Source of the DNA: a virus
Length of the DNA stretch: 44,433 bases
Strand: one strand, 5' to 3'
Virus record (IMG/VR): IMGVR_UViG_3300042861_000451
Location: 1-44,433 of that record
Positions 40,601 to 44,433 of this stretch are shown in pieces (position 1 is the first letter of the stretch; every line of letters starts with the position of its first letter). Position numbers and translations under genes: made by a program. Under the pieces are notes generated by a model, which saw only the letters and a list, made by a program, of their open reading frames with translations, was not told where the DNA came from and did no database searches.

Positions 40601-43600
40601 ACTAGGAACAATAGGAGTAAGCTGAAATTTATGGAATGCCATAATAGATACGTCATCTGTCAAAGGATTACCTTGTTTGCTTGTATCTAATGTACCCCAG
40701 TATTGTGCTTTTATAGGAGGAAAGAATGTACCAACTTTATCACCAGGTATTTCTTTACCAGCTAACATTGCTTGATACATATTTTCTTGAGCAGGAGACC
40801 AGTTACCTTGTGACTCAGCTAGTATTCTATAAGAATCAAATCCAATCCATCCTTGACCATCAGCTTCTTCCATTTTATTGTACTTAGCCATGATAGATTT
40901 ACCTGATGGCTCCATACCTTTAAGAGCTTCAAGACTTGATGCATCAATATCTTTGTTGCCAAACAACTTAATCTTGATTTCATTTTCAATCTCATTTTCA
41001 GATCTTCTCTTAGCAGTAGGTAATGAATTGTTAGCTCTTACCGCTTTAGCTTTCATTTGATTATATAAACCAAATGCAATCTCTTCTAAGTAAACACTAC
41101 GTGTAATCTTTTCTTTCATCACCCCAACATTGAAAGTACCATCATACTCTCTCATTGGTTTATCTGTAAACTGTTGTTCAAATCCTCTTTTAAGGGTATT
41201 GTTTACATAGAACAACATGTCTTTATCTACACGATATCCTGTACCAGTAGATCCTATACCAGCATTACGCTTATGGAATTCTTCTTTAGCATGATTATAC
41301 AAAGCTATATCACCATATAATGCATTCATAGATTCAATATTATGAATCCATCCATTGTACACCCATGAATTCAGTAAAGCATTAACAACATCGTTATCTG
41401 ACATAGTAGTTCCAACTGAACTTTTATCATAGTCGTTATAATCTTTTCTAAACTTGTTTGCATGGTTGTCTCCTACAAAAGCACCATTTTGATTATATAA
41501 AGCTTTAACATCAAGGAATTGATTCTTAAAGTAGTTTTCAGTTTCTTTAAGTAATGTATTTATTAAAGCTTGTGCTTTAGGATTTGTTTTATCATTAAGA
41601 TATGTTTCAAGATCTTCTGTAAGGTTAAACAGTTCCTTTTTAGTTTTTTCATTTAAGATACCTTCAAAGGACAAAAACTTCTGACCTTCTGCCAAGTAAT
41701 TAAAATCAAATACTGGAGTAGGAGTTATTTGTTTACCTTCTTTCTTTTCTTTAGCAATTTGCTTAAGAGTATCTTCAATTTGTTGTTTCTTAACTTTAAA
41801 TCTTTGTACACGATTGTGTTCAGAGATTATGTTAGGTAGTATATAATTTTGAAAAGCAGTTGCATGGAAGTCATTTCTTGAATCACCAAAATGATGATTA
41901 GCAATATACATTCCTTTTGTAGTTTCATTTAGAATATCAGGAGATGTGATATAGTTAAGAGCAACAGCATATGACGTGCTCTTATCAGAGTGACGCATAA
42001 GTTCAGGTAAACCTGCTTGTGTAGCTAAGTGTAAATCTAAAATGAATTTAGTAAATGGATCTGCTGATGCTGAAGATACACCATCAAGGTCAGAACTTTT
42101 AGCTCCACTGATATCAAACAATTCTAACTTAACTTGTCTACCACCTGTTGCTGTCTTTCTTGTTCCCCATTTTTCATCTCCTCTAGGTACATCAAGATTA
42201 AACATGTTTCTTAACCAAACATATCTTTTAGCATTAGGATTTTTGTCAATGTCAAAATGAGACATGTGACGCATATCAATAAGCTTTTGGTATGCAGAGC
42301 TCTCTTCATCATCTTGAACTTCATTAAACGAACTTACCATGATAGACATGGTACTGTTTAATGACATTTCAAATTTAGTATTACCATCAGCTGTAGTAAC
42401 CATAAAGCTAGGAACACCTGAACCTAATTGACCTTCTACTGTTTGAAGCTCATTCCAGTTTTGTTTTTCACCAGCTAGTCCTGAGATATATACGTTTCTT
42501 AGTTCACCACCTTCTTTTGTTTGACCACCAATAAGTTGACCTTTAACTTCTGAAAAAATATCTTCAGGTTTAGTTATTATGATACCATTCTTTAAAATGA
42601 TCTCAAGAAGTGAATAACCTTTTGTATTATTTGGATCTAATAAACCACCGCTTTTATCAGTATTAAGGGTATCTTTTAATAGATCTGATTTTCTAGGAGC
42701 ATACAAAGTACTAATAACATGAAATTCAGGACGGTTAGCTAATTCAACATTACCATTCTCTAATGCATCTCTTGTTTCAGCATTATCCGTCATCTTAATT
42801 CCAATAGCATTTAAGAACTTAAATACTTTATCAACATCCCATTTTCCTTTTGCTTTAAAAGAATCACTGCTTGGGTAGTCTTTAAGAAGTCTTTTAACAT
42901 CTAAGTATGTAATACCATTCTCTGTATCAAATACTGTATAGTCATTCTTTTCAAATTGGAAACTTGTGTTCCATCCTTTACCTACTTTAGCATATGGGTT
43001 AATTGCTCTACCTATAGTAGAAATAGTATTGCCATCTTCTATTCTGATATTTTGTGATATTAACCCAACACGACGCATGTTAAATACCTGATAGAAGCTA
43101 CTCCATAAGTTTTCAACTTGTCTATTAGCTATGTGCCTAAACTTACCTGCTAATCCTCTAGGTCCTAACTTATTTATTAATTGACCTACAGCCATTGTTA
43201 ATTCAGTAGGATCTTCTTGTTGAGCAAATGCAAGAAGTTTTTCATACATCTTAATGATGTCACGTTCATTCTCTAATATAACTGCAACTTTACCCCATAC
43301 TGTTTCTGAATCCATAAGAACAGGTGCACCCATTTCATTTAAAATAGGCATGCGTGTTTTAGGATCCATCTTAAACAATGTCTTGAATAAGAATTTTACA
43401 TCAGGTTTAGCAAGATCTTTTTGTGATATTGCAGCTCCATCTTTTGAACCAATTGAACCATCTCTAGTTATTGACTCTTGTTCTTCTGTCTCTAAAAGTT
43501 CTGATGCTTTGATTCCAAAGTCATCTGACTTAGCCATGTGATAAGCCATAACACCTCTAAGCTTACCATCTTTATCTGGTTTATTATTAGCTATGTTAGT

Positions 43601-44433
43601 TAGATCACCAAAGTTATTTCTTGTAAAAGCAATTAAAGAAAGCTTGTTAGCAAGATCCTGAAGCTTAGTAGAGCTTGGATCCTTTTCTCTAATGCTGTGA
43701 TACTCATCATCTAGTTCTAATTCAAGGTTACTTAAGATATCATAAATTCTTCTATATGCAATCTCTCTACCTTGTTTAGTTTTAAGGAAGCTAGCAGAAT
43801 GGGTATAAGTTAAGCGTGAAGCCATCTTTAATTTCTCTTTCTCCATTTTTTCAGGAGAAACGCGATTCATAAAGAGATCAATCTGCTTCTTAATAAATTT
43901 CTCGTATTGCGCTGGATTTTCTATACCTGCATTAGCTGAATCAATAGACTGTGCTATCCATCCATCTATTGAGTCCATGATAAGCTTAGTATCAGTATTG
44001 TTTAGATTTAAAAGATTTGCATCTTCTTGAACAGCTTGTATACCATTCTTATCTAAACTATTGAATCTTACATTGGTTTTATTAAAATTGTAATCACTAA
44101 GATCTCCTACACGAAGTTTTTCATAGATCTCATTTATCTTACTGTTTGCTTTAAAGTCAGCGGTAACTTCTTGTATAGTCAGATTACCAAAGATTGCTTC
44201 TAAAATATTAAGTAACTTTCTAAAGAATGAATTACGTTTAGGAGCTGATTTAATGATTGACTTACCATTAGAAAGCATATACTTTCTAAAGTCTTCAGCT
44301 AGGTACTCTTCTACTTGTTTGTCATTAGCATATTTAAATGCTGTTGCTTTACCTTCAAAGTCAACAAATGTACCTGCCATCTTACGTACTTCATCATAAA
44401 GTTCTTTACGTTGTGCAGGTGACATAAATGCTT
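34682..44433 (-). CDS. giant virion RNA polymerase polyprotein, partial at 5' end
   Basis: The frame is open to the window edge, with its first in-frame Met at 44425, so the real protein is longer than 3247 aa. Counting from that Met, DFDID lies at residues 1701-1705 (coding bases 39311-39325, in AKSGGDFDIDKLTMMF). This is the active-site loop of crAss-like phage RNA polymerases, where the Asp residues bind the catalytic Mg. In phage phi14:2 the homologue (about 2180 aa) is packaged in the virion and transcribes early genes. Here the polymerase is fused to long extra regions. The visible N-terminus (LAEDFRKYML, RKLLNILEAIFGN) recalls the end of a zincin-like domain. The protein is followed by the 1873-aa gene. 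Confidence 0.88.
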   Translation of the reverse strand, partial: AFMSPAQRKELYDEVRKMAGTFVDFEGKATAFKYANDKQVEEYLAEDFRKYMLSNGKSIIKSAPKRNSFFRKLLNILEAIFGNLTIQEVTADFKANSKINEIYEKLRVGDLSDYNFNKTNVRFNSLDKNGIQAVQEDANLLNLNNTDTKLIMDSIDGWIAQSIDSANAGIENPAQYEKFIKKQIDLFMNRVSPEKMEKEKLKMASRLTYTHSASFLKTKQGREIAYRRIYDILSNLELELDDEYHSIREKDPSSTKLQDLANKLSLIAFTRNNFGDLTNIANNKPDKDGKLRGVMAYHMAKSDDFGIKASELLETEEQESITRDGSIGSKDGAAISQKDLAKPDVKFLFKTLFKMDPKTRMPILNEMGAPVLMDSETVWGKVAVILENERDIIKMYEKLLAFAQQEDPTELTMAVGQLINKLGPRGLAGKFRHIANRQVENLWSSFYQVFNMRRVGLISQNIRIEDGNTISTIGRAINPYAKVGKGWNTSFQFEKNDYTVFDTENGITYLDVKRLLKDYPSSDSFKAKGKWDVDKVFKFLNAIGIKMTDNAETRDALENGNVELANRPEFHVISTLYAPRKSDLLKDTLNTDKSGGLLDPNNTKGYSLLEIILKNGIIITKPEDIFSEVKGQLIGGQTKEGGELRNVYISGLAGEKQNWNELQTVEGQLGSGVPSFMVTTADGNTKFEMSLNSTMSIMVSSFNEVQDDEESSAYQKLIDMRHMSHFDIDKNPNAKRYVWLRNMFNLDVPRGDEKWGTRKTATGGRQVKLELFDISGAKSSDLDGVSSASADPFTKFILDLHLATQAGLPELMRHSDKSTSYAVALNYITSPDILNETTKGMYIANHHFGDSRNDFHATAFQNYILPNIISEHNRVQRFKVKKQQIEDTLKQIAKEKKEGKQITPTPVFDFNYLAEGQKFLSFEGILNEKTKKELFNLTEDLETYLNDKTNPKAQALINTLLKETENYFKNQFLDVKALYNQNGAFVGDNHANKFRKDYNDYDKSSVGTTMSDNDVVNALLNSWVYNGWIHNIESMNALYGDIALYNHAKEEFHKRNAGIGSTGTGYRVDKDMLFYVNNTLKRGFEQQFTDKPMREYDGTFNVGVMKEKITRSVYLEEIAFGLYNQMKAKAVRANNSLPTAKRRSENEIENEIKIKLFGNKDIDASSLEALKGMEPSGKSIMAKYNKMEEADGQGWIGFDSYRILAESQGNWSPAQENMYQAMLAGKEIPGDKVGTFFPPIKAQYWGTLDTSKQGNPLTDDVSIMAFHKFQLTPIVPSLTKISPKLNKLNEKMMAEGMDYVTFRSGSKVGTLTSVQFDSEGKPLRVDANGKVVKSTDKGYSDKLNIASISDDVYNSDRDITDVPFTKNIINIEYLKNQLNIEPKWKGKVTFATQIRKLIEVDLFENGIPTDYKVGESIENRIDSWFSLSENEKLDNSKNYRQALEYEKAVYKLTIIKKAQLIKKAKLRFDKDGKLISNVENLINYVKSQLTTQELAEHEIDFLDVDKEGKLLNDLSYSFASEKIERLLNALVVKSLIKQTVNGEPLIQVASAMLEPQFKLPTKEILQKYGTNGLTYYSIDPTGKFIKPMKIKISMQGDFEKLLYLDDVAVFKDTMENGKVVTRNGKPVQELDYNASLNNLNMLIKDDAWLDKGDNRKMITTHGDRIPIQGMNSDEFAEVYEFLPKEEGNIIILPAEIVAKSGGDFDIDKLTMMFPNIGMSTKTVDGVTTHTVGLYTPLTEADYFTRYEQYKKAYAEKSLTSQYQSKRDKVRALELHYTLFGGQEQVLSSVIEMALEEGELLTLEEFILADQEKTAQNDVLFAMNTLSSNVLNYSNLVRPNGTDILDPIVDELKGLYREYNPQISTNDEKAPGKGIQASRIYEIGYNLYKQMTNNYGKKALGIGAIDNTYNELFNRVGMYLVPNNRELLKGMESDDIKKLLDNAKEFYKQDKIKEAKGDARTKEEKQAWTAARKEFTSEDQKLVEDFERQTLYLPHNQLKVKDLQGEAYKDKAISFSHLMDVNGEHKIGDVINQLMNGWVDIAKDPWIFYLRGDEKLGPILLFLIQAGVPVRHAALMVSQPVIVEYMQTIDKLQSTYASIVNDTATTTEEKITRDKAVLAAKEIMLEKLGIKVEGKTSADRVRNLKKVIARESVLATPENEEFTEDDLRSQLDYTYDKYPMAEFLANGEYKRRSEVDFSDPELADYQKSVLLHFLQITDMESALKDVKLRTNVDTAKSGSLYEAQNKIIQLQEIKRSRTDDVKNSQTQYWRLPSQVIERMIPTLKDSEGNDTGLLDETAANASVLASFYQQPFQLEIWKDLFPLNNNPVINKYMIDKDFASKDEAKSSTYLKTDVDLMSGFKSSLVPAIFQNSYLGMDVKALLEANDRPMYYRGEEVRLNKVVALPMMGAIMQDGIMYFDYDTLYRQFNNKEFVDKGGVYSDAGLSPVQSTETFTTFGEYVKFVFEREYIRAQYIGTGSKKDLNRLQEDPEFKSLLLATVNTVDRSEFINEGETKLDSKGRAEWKKYRLKAAFEMYIRNKALQNVDNMYAMFNNETAYAYEIARIKKYEGLTQAFSVLANLVPDSENAKSSDKTRVNLAYVNTPSDKQTRDSYYEQVQVLSNEVLLAKAMPSLTRDELNDIATVFRKLPIVAFLQSGMNGSGKFAITRIVDQNVVLTMTKQAGDEFINKISSEAASNVYSTLNNYWNAFVAANKRYDARGKNYMIKTDKEGNATTDLSNALFVQTDKSSLGFSRPYDPQFINDEGVPVLAYARIGDKVNLTTNFNKKAIKLDGVIQKMYFENGRVVVEVEVTKKDGQKGTHIFQYKIDGSLAQWQTPTGNIASVDLVTTSINISKDTLRYLNSISEGEPGTYDIKATQVGDKVAYTMSFDAGQRVVTAEVVEMEPLGFDTIQNAGRLEYSSNMPKYRLKLEWTNADNVVKNANVIIFSDGKIDASYIEKLNKYLPNKSSNNVIGDFRSDRIKAPYIANSLQDASQMAINGIIRPGSVVDVKVPGEGNYIKSELYVYDEADLTFKPLQEQYTGEQEEEESFNVDEKNFFLVYNEAEDGGISVAATRLSATPLPKSTGNVDVRDRFIHHAGYQNKIGILTRLKYGGGSMQEFIKDGVDAETGAPIVDPYIKYQIDSSIEAVIKKRDDSGLKPVFSKAGYGQYMIGANDETGKMFFDEQGKKIGIAQAPETFRYLSTRLLEEFGYINPNFVTESEGVKEVIRVVKQPVSDQEYMDMMNRCFNIA

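Noticed and set aside
1-44433. Recoding of TAG or TGA, known in some crAss-like phages
   Set aside because: TAA, TAG and TGA all end genes at plausible points (for example TAG at 9109-9111 and 18329-18331, TGA at 7514-7516), and the giant genes have no in-frame stops. The standard bacterial code explains the window.
1-44433. tRNA genes, CRISPR arrays, insertion sequences or an integrase
   Set aside because: No gap is long enough for a typical tRNA cluster, no repeated spacer pattern was seen, and no transposase or integrase motif was found.
1-44433. Long open frames opposite the real genes (for example 148-408 minus, 20955-21335 minus, 43254-43541 plus)
   Set aside because: They lie fully inside well-supported genes on the other strand and show low-complexity shadows with no motif or leader.

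Overview
The window is a piece of a tailed-phage genome, best explained as a crAss-like phage (order Crassvirales) infecting a Bacteroidota host. The strongest sign is a giant reading frame on the minus strand that carries the DFDID active-site loop typical of the virion-packaged RNA polymerase of crAss-like phages. A second giant minus-strand frame directly follows it. The plus strand holds a replication module with a family B DNA polymerase, a family 1 uracil-DNA glycosylase, a DnaB-type helicase, a primase and an SSB-like protein. Signs of a Bacteroidota host are the low GC content, a signal peptide ending in TAQ, a TTTG-N21-TAnnTTTG promoter at 491-523, and A-rich leaders that mostly lack a Shine-Dalgarno sequence. 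TAA, TAG and TGA all act as stops, so there is no sign of stop-codon recoding.

Layout. Bases 44-5816 (plus) hold small hypothetical genes, a conserved 155-aa gene between a leader with inverted repeats and a terminator, an HNH-type nuclease, a Myb/AT-hook-like protein, and a MoxR-type AAA+ ATPase with a VWA partner. A strong terminator lies at 5828-5886. Bases 5908-9111 hold small accessory genes, including a run of tiny membrane proteins next to a glucosaminidase-type lysin, which looks like a lysis cassette. Bases 9115-12278 form a tightly overlapping set: a DnaA domain IV-like protein, an SF2 helicase, a ClpS/L7-L12-like protein, a zinc-ribbon protein and two conserved phage proteins. A lone minus-strand gene lies at 12202-12549. 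Bases 12581-28998 (plus) hold the core replication and recombination genes: UDG, a winged-helix protein, DnaB-like helicase, Sak4-like RecA-fold ATPase, SSB-like protein, primase, GIY-YIG-like protein, a second VWA/MoxR pair with an unknown partner, a RecB-like nuclease, PolB with an alpha-CTD-like neighbour, a DUF932-like protein and a MazG-like pyrophosphohydrolase. Terminators follow the SSB-like gene, the gene ending at 24687, and the last plus-strand gene.

At about 29.0 kb the plus-strand genes meet two giant minus-strand genes. The 1873-aa frame (29059-34680) has a zincin HExxH motif, long helical stretches and a late membrane segment. The frame upstream of it (34682 to the window edge) is at least 3250 codons long, contains the RNA polymerase, and runs out of the window at its 5' end. 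In related phages such proteins are packaged in the capsid and injected with the DNA. The polymerase is then thought to transcribe early genes such as the plus-strand genes here.

No tRNA, CRISPR array, insertion sequence or integrase is seen. No stretch longer than about 100 bases lacks a gene. Functional calls rest on motifs read by eye. Many small genes resemble conserved phage families of unknown function.
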